Shown piece after piece: positions 1 to 9,130 of a stretch of 64,000 bases of DNA. A model generated the notes under the pieces. It was not told where the DNA came from, searched no databases, and saw only the letters and a list, made by a program, of their open reading frames with translations. The translations under genes and the position numbers were made by a program. Numbering within the stretch: the stretch's first letter is position 1; each line of letters opens with the position of its first letter. The DNA comes from Rhypophila decipiens (lineage: Eukaryota > Ascomycota > Sordariomycetes > Sordariales > Naviculisporaceae). Location of the stretch: NCBI GenBank assembly GCA_033297075.1, contig MU858069.1, positions 1-64,000 on the forward strand, in the 5' to 3' direction.

Positions 1-160
1 TACATACCATTTACTTGATTGGATCTTCCAATCAAGTCTAGTTGCTCTTTTGGGCTATGTTACGTAGTGGTGTGGTATGTCACGATCGTTACAGTGTGAA
101 GGTGTAGTCGTATCGCAATATATCCAACTTATCCGGGCGAGGTTCGCTTGTTTCTGGTCG

Positions 161-173
161 TTTATTTAAATCC
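161..173 (+). promoter_or_regulatory. TATA-like element before the AA9 gene
   Basis: The string tttatttaaatcc lies about 150 bases before the AA9 start codon, a plausible place for a fungal core promoter. The rest of the 319 bases before the gene shows no coding sequence and no regulatory site I would name with confidence. This is a motif match only. Confidence 0.3.
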
Positions 174-319
174 ACTAATCCGAAGGAGCGGAGCAACGTC
201 TATATATGTGACGATGTTTGATATATAACAAATTTCACTCTTGACTTCTCAGGCTTTGATGATCTGTTCAGTCCTCGCTCCATTCTTCGTTTTGTTTCCG
301 CAGGTATTTCTTTTTCAAG

Positions 320-1179
320 ATGGTCTTCTTTTATGTCCTCTCGAGTCTCGTCGCCACAGCCGGCAGTGCTGCAGCTCACGGTTGGATCAGCGAGGTCACC
401 TTGAACGGCGAGGTGTTCCCAGGTTACAATCCCACCATCGCCCCGTGGGTGGCGGACCAAGGCACGATCGCCTGGCCGAGCTGGAACACCGACACGGGCC
501 CTGTATACGGCAGCGATGTCTCCCACCCCGACATTATCTGCCAGATAAACGCCACCAACGCGGAAAAGATAGGCACCGTAGCCGCTGGCAGCGACGTTGT
601 GGTGAGGTGGACGACATGGCCCGAATCGCACCACGGGCCGGTCCTCGCGTATCTCGCCGACTGTCGCGGGGACTGTGCCACAGCAAACAAGGCGGAGCTC
701 GAGTGGTTCAAGATTGCCGAACTGGGTCAGCTCAGCCTAGGTGCGGGCGGCGGAACTCCCGGTGTCTGGGCGGCCGATCAGCTCAACGAGAACAACGGCG
801 CCTGGCCGGTTCCCATCCCGGCCTCCCTTAAGCCCGGGGACTATATCCTGCGCCACGAGATCATCGCCCTGCACTCGGCGTACGCCGTCGGGGGCGCTCA
901 GTTTTACCCTTCGTGCGTCAACATCAGGGTTACAGGTTCCGGAACCGAGAGCCCTCCTCCAGGCATCGTCGGTCAGAAGTTGTACACCAGCACAGACCCC
1001 GGAGTTCATTACAACATCTACAATGACGAAACGAAGCCTGCGTACCAGATGCCTGGTCCTCCATTATGTAAGATGAAAAAGACAAAGCCTCTCTTGCTGA
1101 GACATCCTTTGCTACAAAATAGACATCGTTAACAAGCACACTATCGACAGATAATGCACAGAGCACGAGACAAAGGTGA
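320..1179 (+). CDS. AA9 lytic polysaccharide monooxygenase (GH61), secreted
   Basis: This is a copper enzyme that oxidatively cleaves cellulose or related beta-glucans outside the cell. Residues 1-19 form a signal peptide ending AAA, so the mature protein starts at His20 (HGWISEV), the first arm of the copper histidine brace. The SHHGP motif (His104/His105) supplies the second histidine, and AQFYPSC carries the axial Tyr196. Cys74 (DIIC) and Cys199 probably form the family disulfide. The catalytic domain ends at PGPPL near residue 249. I place a donor (gtaaga) at 1068 and an acceptor (cgacag) at 1150, giving exons 320-1067 and 1151-1179 and a protein of 258 aa ending LYNAQSTRQR. Without splicing the frame runs on to 1132 with a basic tail. 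No CBM1 module is visible. The family call is firm; the terminal intron is inferred. Confidence 0.93.
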
Positions 1180-1847
1180 TCTTCTAAATCTGACCCCAAC
1201 TCGGCATGGAAAGCACTCAAGTAGGATGCGGCAATTCCCAGGTGCCCCGATCCAGGCTTAGAGTTTCGGGTTACGAGTTTTACGCGAGAGGCATAGCTTA
1301 TATAAGACACTTATTCATTTGGCATGCTGCCACTGTCTAGTATTTCGCGGTAAATAGTCAAGTTCTATACCTGTCTTGAAGAGGACAATCGGCTTAGAAG
1401 TGACCTGATATATATGTAACGTATCCAAGCCTAAAAAAAAAAAAAAGGCATATTAATTTCTGTGCTCATTCTCGCTCTAGCCCTTCTTTTCAGCCCTACT
1501 ACTAGGAATAGCTCATATCTATTATTCAATTCCAAGGTAGTTTCCGCGTTACTTTGTCTCCTCGCCAGAGACGAGCTATATTTCGACCTCTGACTCATCA
1601 AACCACAAGCAGCAAATCTGTCTCGCTATTAGGAATAGGAGATCACGAGGGACTGAGAGATTTAAATCACACCCCATATTTCAACCCAGTTGCCGGTAAG
1701 ACTGTGTATATAGAGACCGGTAACTTTGAATTCTATACCTATGACCATGAGCTCTGAAAGAAGGGACTCGCTGGAACCAAGCGCAACGCTTATTTATACA
1801 GAGACCCATTGGACATGTCGCGCCTCTTCCAGCTGGAGGCGGTCCTC
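1180..1847. other. Convergent intergenic region, A14 tract
   Basis: This stretch separates the 3' ends of the AA9 gene and the F-box gene. It holds a run of 14 A at 1433-1446 and AT-rich sequence expected of 3' untranslated regions. The short open frames have no recognisable content, and I see no gene here. Confidence 0.6.
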
Positions 1848-2813
1848 CTAAAAAACGCCACCTCTTTCCCAATCCCATTTGCCAGATTTGGTGACCTGAG
1901 CGAACGAAGTCTCGTACGAAGTCTCCCCTCTAAGAAGACTCAGCCAGTCCTCGATCCTCGGTCTCTCCGCCTCATAGCGCTCGAAGTCAGGAGAACGCAA
2001 AAAGGTCTGGCCCAAATTGAGGAGACAGTCGACACCAGGGCCGTGGACGGCGCACCGCCACAGCTTGACAAGGTCCTTGGACGGCTCGATTGTATTCGCC
2101 CCCTCGTTGATCAACAGCCGGGCTATTCCGCAGGGGCATATGTTGCCTCCGCTGTCGACTGCTCGCTGAATGGCTAAGTGGAGAGGCTTCATACTGCCGG
2201 CATTCGGCTTGGCCCCATGCAACAACAACCACTCGGCCAGCTGGATGTCCCCATGCTTGGCAGCAAGCTCGAGCATAGTCAGGCCGGTAGTATGAACAAA
2301 AGGCCGGTTGATCTGGAACAGAGGTTTGTTGTCGGCGCCTCGGAGTTTGTCGTCCAAATGGTCTTTGATCCGCCCCAGTATTTTCGCGGGGTTGCTCTGG
2401 TTAATGGCGTTGAGGAGGATCTTTTCCAACAGCAACGGCCATTCGAGGGGGTTTTGTCGAAAAGTATGGTAGGTATTCTGTCTGATAAGGGCTGTTCTCA
2501 AGACGGCATGCTTAAGATCACCAGTCGAAAACCATTTGCAGGTACGTATGAGACGGGCAACGTCATACACTGTGGGGAGGAACTCGATGATGTTCAAGAT
2601 GAGCTCTGGAGGCAACTTGACCAGCGGACTCTCGTGGTCGAAAGTTTGCGTCGTCGCCGCTTGATGTTCGTCCGTTTCTGTTGTAATTGACTTGTCGTCG
2701 TCATCTTCCCCCTGGTAGTCAACAAGTTCTTCAGGAGTCGAGAACTCCAAGTCATCTTCAGACCCCATCTCATCTCCAGAGTGCACGTCATCATTTTCCT
2801 CGACCGGAGACAT
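1848..2813 (-). CDS. F-box protein with ankyrin repeats
   Basis: This 321-aa protein has no introns. Residues 1-60 are acidic and disordered (stretches of D/E). An F-box follows at about 63-98 (LVKLPPELILNIIEFLP, then LIRTCKWF), which in this family binds Skp1 in an SCF ubiquitin ligase. Ankyrin-like repeats lie at about 175-206 (LELAAKHGDIQLAEWLLLHG) and 207-240 (PLHLAIQ...ARLLINEGAN). The ankyrin part would be the substrate-binding module, which is inferred from the architecture. The ATG at 2813 is the first in frame and sits just before the acidic leader. F-box/ankyrin proteins are numerous in filamentous fungi and few have known substrates, so no specific role can be given. Confidence 0.8.
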   Translation of the reverse strand: MSPVEENDDVHSGDEMGSEDDLEFSTPEELVDYQGEDDDDKSITTETDEHQAATTQTFDHESPLVKLPPELILNIIEFLPTVYDVARLIRTCKWFSTGDLKHAVLRTALIRQNTYHTFRQNPLEWPLLLEKILLNAINQSNPAKILGRIKDHLDDKLRGADNKPLFQINRPFVHTTGLTMLELAAKHGDIQLAEWLLLHGAKPNAGSMKPLHLAIQRAVDSGGNICPCGIARLLINEGANTIEPSKDLVKLWRCAVHGPGVDCLLNLGQTFLRSPDFERYEAERPRIEDWLSLLRGETSYETSFAQVTKSGKWDWERGGVF

Positions 2814-3950
2814 TGTCGGTGTGTGGATTTATTGATGAATTGCTGTTCGTCGGTGATGGAATAGCAATTGGTCGAAGTTGTTCCTGAAATGCTAGTTTGG
2901 GGAAAGGAGCAGGACGCAGTACTTAGTTGAGCAAAGTGGGCAAGTGATGATTAATAAATCTAATGGTGTCTGCAATACGGGGGTTGCTCGATAACGCGTA
3001 TCCGGTGACTGGTGTGATGCAAAAGCGACGTTGTGTGCGAGACGGAAACCAAAAGGTCGTCGTCTGTTGGGGATGGGAGAGATGAGGCTCTGCAAAGGAG
3101 GGCAGTTGACGTTTGACGAAGGTGCGGGTTTTTGTATCGTGGTCGAGGAAGCCTCAACCTATCAAAAGAACACGGCAAGTCCAACCCAAGCGAACAGAGA
3201 TGCGATCACCAACACAAAGAAGAGAACGAAAAAGAGAAAGAGTCCCAGAAGCTCAAATCACAAGGACGCGGGGCAGAAATAGCAAAAGACAGACGGACAA
3301 AACGAGCCGTTGAATTGGTACAAGATTAAAAACTGTGTCTCTTCTCGAGATCTTGCGCAACTCGGCTGCAAAGCAACATTCTTGGTTCAAGACGAAAAAA
3401 GTCGATGGTGCTGCCCAGACGTGGCAGATCTCCCATATTTGAGTCTTTTGGAAAGGTTGAGCTGGCGTGCAGGACCTCGGGAGAGGAAGAGCAATTATTA
3501 GCCGCATCGCCGTCATGGACTTGCGTTCCCGTCAGCACTCAGCAGTCGGGGTCCGCAACCGGGCTTGACGCCCCGTTTTCTTGTAAACTTTATTTAAACA
3601 AATGTTGGGTAAAGGACCTTCGTATCGGCCATAATCCGCGTCACATGCGAATTTTCCTCCCGGAGTCCCGTACTCGAAGCAGAGCTTCAATCTGATTCTG
3701 GTATCGACCTAGGGAAGGTGCCTCCCATATCATCTACAGAAGAGAACATGTCTTTTTATCTGATTTAACCATCACTTCAGTGTCAGGTCACATGTAATCT
3801 CATGGGCATTGTCTTTATTCAAGCTCTGTGGTAGGATAAAGGTTCATTTGATACCCGAACCCCACCACCTATGCTTAGATATTCAAACAAACACACGTAC
3901 TTAGCCCTTGTTCAAGTTATAGGTGAAATTTGAAAACCGAACCCGTCACG
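2814..3950. other. Intergenic region between F-box and SDR genes
   Basis: This region holds the promoter of the F-box gene and the 3' flank of the dehydrogenase gene, both on the minus strand. A purine-rich plus-strand stretch lies at about 3170-3300. The overlapping small frames there read as low-complexity Lys/Arg/Ser and are not genes. Nothing else is recognisable. Confidence 0.55.
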
Positions 3951-5089
3951 CTATGCATACCCCAACCTCTCAAACACAAGCAAATTCTCCTTCGAATCCT
4001 CATCCACGTACTCATGGTGCGGCCTAAAGGTGACCTTGTCCCCATGAATCTCAGCCACTTGCCCCGTGATGGTCTCGTCTGACGACAAGATCTCCTCCAC
4101 CCCTCTTATCAATGTCGTCATGGGCGTGATGACCATGTGCTGGAAGAGGGTCTTGTCTGGTCCGGCGATGTTCGTTTCTGTTTGATTATTCACACAAGTT
4201 TCATGTCAGCATGGTAATATCACGAGGGCGCCTTGAGAACATAAAGGCACAAACTGACCAACAGTAGCAGGCGCAAGGGCATTGATCCTAATGTCCAACC
4301 CCGCAAGTGGCTTCGCAAGGGACCGCACGAGGTTGATTACGCCTGCCTTGGAAGCAGCGTATAACGGGGCGATGGGGAAGGGATAAAGGCCTGCGTTGGA
4401 GGCTGTACAGATTATTGAGCCTCCCCTTCCAAGGCTTTCGTCATCTTGGGTTCCAGGAAGTCTGGGCTTCTTCTTCTTCATGTAATGCGTTGCTAGCTTC
4501 ACGGCTGTTCCATGTTATATCATGACGAGTCAGTGGCTGTTACTCTCGTAACGGTCTCTCATAATCAAGACGCAGCTTGTAAGGAACCAGCAAAAACAAA
4601 CTCACAATAAACCACCCCCAAAAGGTTAACCTCCAAAACCTTCAACTTGGGCTTACTCGGTTCCCCATAATCATCATCATCATCGTTCAAATCAACCATT
4701 GTTGACATCCCCTGCTCAGAAACGCCCGCATTCGCCATGACGATATCCACCCGCCCCTGCTCACCAAAGACCTCCTTAAACACACGTGCTTGATCTTCCC
4801 ATGAGGAGACGTCGCATTTTTTTAATGTCACATGGACTCGATCTGACCCCCCTGGATGGGAAGAAGACGGGCTCACGTTTGAAAACTCGGCCTCAATCTC
4901 AGCAGCGATTTTCTCGCCCAAAGGGTCAATATCCAGGATACAGATTCTATGACCTTTCCCCTGGGAGGCGAAATATCGCGCCATTGCTAGGCCGATCCCG
5001 CTTGCTCCGCCTGTTATAATTATGGACTTTGATTCTGATTTCATCTTCTTTGAGTCCCTCCTGGTTGGGGCTGATATCGTAGTGGCCAT
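3951..5089 (-). CDS. Short-chain dehydrogenase/reductase (15-PGDH-like, NAD-type)
   Basis: This is a classical SDR oxidoreductase; the substrate is unknown. There are three exons: 5089-4606, 4504-4259 and 4177-3951, with donors gtgagt and gtcagt and acceptors aacag. The product is 318 aa. The nucleotide-binding motif TGGASGIG lies at residues 26-33. ILDID follows the second strand and fits NAD(H) preference. NAG lies in the fourth-strand region. The catalytic set is Ser197 (TASNAG), Tyr210 and Lys214 (YAASK), with the 13- and 4-residue spacing of 15-hydroxyprostaglandin dehydrogenase. The join PATVETNIAG agrees with the loop after the active site in such enzymes. A poly-Asp insert (NDDDDDYGE), encoded by a trinucleotide run near 4671-4686, sits in a surface loop. 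The SDR call is secure; the fungal function is not known. Confidence 0.88.
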
Positions 5090-5865
5090 TGTATCCCGTC
5101 TGTTGTTGGTGTATGGTCCTGTAAGTAGGATAATTCTTTTCTGCAGTGGGGGATTGATGATATTCGGCCAGGAGAGTAAATGTCGGCAAGAAAATCTGTA
5201 GCCTAGGTGTCTGGCGGGTTGAATCTAGTGTGTAGTCGATATCTAGAGGATCCTGCTCAGGTCATCATCCGAGGTTAAGCTATATGACGACAGGATGTTT
5301 GGTGACATAAGGTAGGAAGACTTCAACCGGGAGAATACCCGGAGCTAGATCTACACCCCGCCCGACATGATCACATGTACACGTTTGTTGGATGATGGAT
5401 ACTGACCTCTAACCTAATAATAGTGGCTGAGGAGAAACAAGTCGGTATGTATATTTATTTAGAAGCAAAATGTATCTCTTACCAGAGACCCTCCTCCCAG
5501 ACTCCAAAAACTCGCCGTCCCACTTTGCTTTTGTCTAGAATGCATTCATTATCATGCCCACCCACCCTCACACTTCGTGATAACTCTATCTGGACCGTCT
5601 CCTCGAATGTGAGAGAACCGTGAGGCCGTAAGATCATGGCCCAACCAGGAAGGCATATATGATAGTCTATATGCCCAAAGACCACCCTGATTTATATTAA
5701 AAAGTATGTACATATATTCGTCACCCAGACTTAACCCAGCCCCACAGATTGTCCGTAAAAGGGGAAATGTATCATGCAGACCAAGTGACACAAGACAACG
5801 CTGGATATCTAATGCGAAATTAACCTTCTTCTCAAAGCACTCCTCCCAAAAAAGATCAAAAGATT
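5090..5865. other. Intergenic region
   Basis: This region lies between the SDR start and the 3' end of the Chs4-like gene, both on the minus strand. It would contain the SDR promoter. No coding sequence, RNA gene or repeat is recognisable. Confidence 0.5.
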
Positions 5866-8800
5866 TTACATTACGACCTGGTTTCGGTTAGTTCAAGTTG
5901 TATCGGATAGACGAAGAAATAGGTTACTCACACAATCACTGTCGTTTTTACCCTGGGGAATGCCCATCTCCTCGAACGTCGCGGGCCCCTGACCCATCGT
6001 CTTTCCATCCGGGTGATCGGTCGGCAAGGGTTTGGCATGCGGCCGGGGAGAAGGACCGCCGTGGCCTGGCAACTTGGTTGTGCTGGCGACGCTGACCACG
6101 CTCGCTGCTGAGCTGGCATGCGATGGATGAGTAGCCGGGGTTGGTCTCCCAGCCTGGGCCGGCGGGGCACTAGATCGACCTCCCGACATGGTGACTTCGG
6201 CCAGCCCAGGTCTCTGTTTGAGAGGAGCGCCGCCGCCCCCGGACGGTAGCCTCGCGTGGTTGCTGGTGTTTTGCATGCTGTCAAATCTCTCGGGTCGGAT
6301 GTTGTTCGCAGGCGGTGGTCCGGCGCCATATCTGTCGTAACTGTCACTAACAGGACGACTGCTGGTGCGCGGGCCGTAGTCTCGACCGGGCTGGGCGCCG
6401 GCATTCGGAGGGACAAGGTTGGGCTGTGATGCCGACTGATACGGCCCGTGTGCGGGCACTTGTGGCATGGGTTGAGGCTTGTCGTAGTTCGGGTTAGTCT
6501 TTGTCAGTCTCGTCCGGGTAGGGTCTCCTACAGGAGCTGTACCTGCGGGCACGGTGCTCCCGGGTCCCATGTTTGCCTGCCCCAGTCGCTGCGCATGTTG
6601 ATCTTGTGGCGGCCTATAGTCAGGCCTCAAGGAAGCGCCGCCGGGGCTGGGCTGTCTGTAGTTGGACGGCGCCTGTGGTTGGAGTCGGCCCTGGGGACCT
6701 AGGCTGGCGCCTTGTGGCCCAGCAGGCGGCCGGATGCCAAACGCGCTCCCAGGACGATCAGCATGTGGCCCCGCGGCTGACGATGGCCGAATGTTGGGGT
6801 GATAGTGCGGCGATAGCGGGGGCTTGTGGAGATTCATGTCGTCATCTGGATACGGCGCCGTAGACTTCGGTCGGAGGGTCAGCGGTGGGGGCCGGTCTTC
6901 TTCGGGATACGGCGCCGTCGACTTGGGCCGTGGTGCAAGGTTGGGATTCAAATTGACAGTAAACGCAGGTGGTTTTGTCGACGCGCTGCGATATGAAGGA
7001 TCGGGAAAGTCAATCGTTCCTTCGGCGGCGAGGGACTGAGTGTGTCTCGGTGGCGAGGGCCGTGAATTCCCTGGCGCCTGAGGTCCCACGTCGCCGGGGG
7101 AACCCGACCGGCCTTCACTGAGGGTCGGGAGAACATCGTTCTGTCTTGTGAAGCGCTCAGGCCTCGCACCTCGTTGCGAGCCGTGCTGAGACTTGATGCG
7201 AGTCAGCGTCGTTGTTTCATGGTCCTTTTTGCTCAGCGTCTTAGACTGCCGCAAGGCATCCAGTCGCCCCTCCGCATCCTTGTTCCCATGCTCTGCGGCC
7301 TGCTCATACCACTTCCTCGCCTTGGGAATGTCTTTTGGGACATGAATTCCAATCTCGTAATAATATCCCACGGCAAACTCGCCCGTAGCTAGGCCAGCGT
7401 GGGCGGCATCTTGGGCATACCTGAAGGCCAACGCCTCATTCTTTGCGAATGCACCCTCAAACCCGAACAGGAACCATCGACTGACGCCCAATGCTGCCTC
7501 TGGCTGCCCCTGGCGAGCGGCGAGACCGTAGTAGTGAAGAGAAAAAGGCGGGTTAAAATCACATCCCAGCTGACTGAGTTCGTATGCTTGTCCCATCTTC
7601 AACTGTGCTTTCGCGAAGCCCAAATATGCTGCCTTTTCGATGTACTGTCGGGCAGCAGAAACGTCGAGCGGTAGGTATTGGTCGGGGATAGTGATATCAG
7701 GCAGCTCGCGAGCAATGAGCATGCCGTATACGTAGCACCCTTGGGGCGCATCCTCGTCCGCCGTGTCGGCAGCCTCTTGGATCATGGCGAGGCCCTGGAG
7801 CACATCTTTCTGATGGCCGTGTTGTCCCATGAGGTGCATCATACCCAGACGGTAGTTGGAGGCCGAGTCCTTGAGCTGGACCCCCAACGTGTAGTGTTTG
7901 ACGGCATTCGGGATATCGTTTGCGTTCTCGTATAGCATGCCCATGCGATATTCAGCCCGTCCGCATCCATGCTCGGCCGCTTTTCTGTACCACGAGTAGG
8001 CTTCTCTTTTGTTCTCCCGATATCCCCATTTCCCAAATTCGAGCCACTTGCCCTTCATGAACGATGCATCGGGGTGATCCTGGCCGGCAAGATAATCTAT
8101 AATGTTGACGGCGTCCACCCGTAAATCGTGCTGAGTCATGGGCGTGGCCGGTCTTTCCCTGCTGCCATTGCCTTCACGTTTCCATTCTATCGCCCGCGCC
8201 TCGGCCGCCACCTCGACCCAAATCAGGGCGTCGCGGGCCCATGTCACTTGCATTGCGACATTGTTGGAGTGCAGAACCAGGTTGCGCGCCTGATACAATA
8301 TCTCTTCCTTTTCTTCGTCGCTCGGTGGGATGTTTTCTCCCTTGACCTTGGGGAACGGGGAGAAGGAGGGCAGGTCCATGGTGGACTGGTCGTTGCCGTT
8401 GCTTTGGAAGGGTTTAAATCTGTTGAGAATTGGACTGTTAGCTTCTTCTTTGTCTTTATATCTTGGGCGGCCGCCCCGTGCCGTGACATACCCTTGTGCG
8501 CCAGCGTCGCTCTGGTTGTTCCAGGATCCGTAATTGTTGGGTTGTTTGGGCTCGACTGATCGTGCTTCCAGCTCCATGCGCTGAAGGTCCTCTTGCATAT
8601 TCTGGGGCACCTCTGGCATTACCCTAAACCAAACGTTATATCGTCAGCCCAGCGCTTAGTTCAATAGTTGGTAGCAGAAGCCATCAGCTCAGCCGTAGAA
8701 GCGCAGCCGCAATTGTGGATTCGCGCAGCGCCGTCCTTGACACTTGTACGCACCGGCTTCTGGGTAAACAAACCGTCGTCCAGGACGAACCAAGGTGATT

Positions 8801-8902
8801 TGGGGAAAAAGAAACTCACCTTTGAGGAGCTGGGGCAATGACCTCGGGCATATAATAATCATCATAGCCGCCGGGCACAAAGGTTGCACCTAGACGCGGC
8901 AT
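5866..8902 (-). CDS. Chs4/Skt5-like chitin synthase regulator (Sel1 repeats, CaaX tail)
   Basis: This is a homologue of yeast Chs4/Skt5, which activates and localises chitin synthase at the membrane. I see three exons: 8902-8820, 8623-5932 and 5877-5866, giving 928 aa. The first junction joins APAPQ to RVMPEVPQ with donor gtgagt. The middle region carries Sel1-like repeats (for example GRAEYRMGMLYE, SNYRLGMMHLMGQHG, AKAQLKMGQAYELS, ATGEFAVGYYYEIG). The C-terminal third is proline-rich and disordered. The last intron (donor gtgagt at 5931, branch gaactaac, acceptor ccag at 5878) places VVM and a stop directly after SDC, making CVVM, a prenylation CaaX box like that of yeast Chs4. Reading through the intron would lose it. 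ATG 8902 is the only in-frame ATG downstream of the TATA-like element; a short out-of-frame upstream ORF overlaps it. Confidence 0.87.
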
Positions 8903-8937
8903 CTCGAAGGGCTCTGCTCGCTGGCTTGACGCTGCAT
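8890..8937 (-). other. Upstream ORF overlapping the Chs4-like start codon
   Basis: This 15-codon frame starts at an ATG at 8937 in weak context (T at -3), runs out of frame with the main protein and stops at 8890, past the main ATG at 8902 (G at -3). If the leader is unspliced here, ribosomes must leak past it to make the Chs4-like protein. Whether the leader is spliced cannot be told from the sequence, although tcag at about 8978 could be an acceptor. Confidence 0.4.
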
Positions 8938-9118
8938 AAATCGGTCCAGGGGGGGCCGTCAGCGGGCGAGTCCTTAATCTGACTAAGTAAATAAGACGCG
9001 AATCACTGCACAACACAATGCGCAGCAAGAAAAAAAGGTTGGTTTCTCTCCACACCGAATTTGGACAGTTTCTGGGAGTTGGCCTTGATTGTTGGGTCTC
9101 AAGATAAGGAGGGGCTGA

Positions 9119-9130
9119 TCATATAAAGAG
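9119..9130 (-). promoter_or_regulatory. TATA-like element for the Chs4-like gene
   Basis: The minus strand reads ctctttatatga here, about 220 bases before the start codon at 8902 and followed by a CT-rich stretch. It is a reasonable core promoter for the Chs4-like gene. Motif evidence only. Confidence 0.3.
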
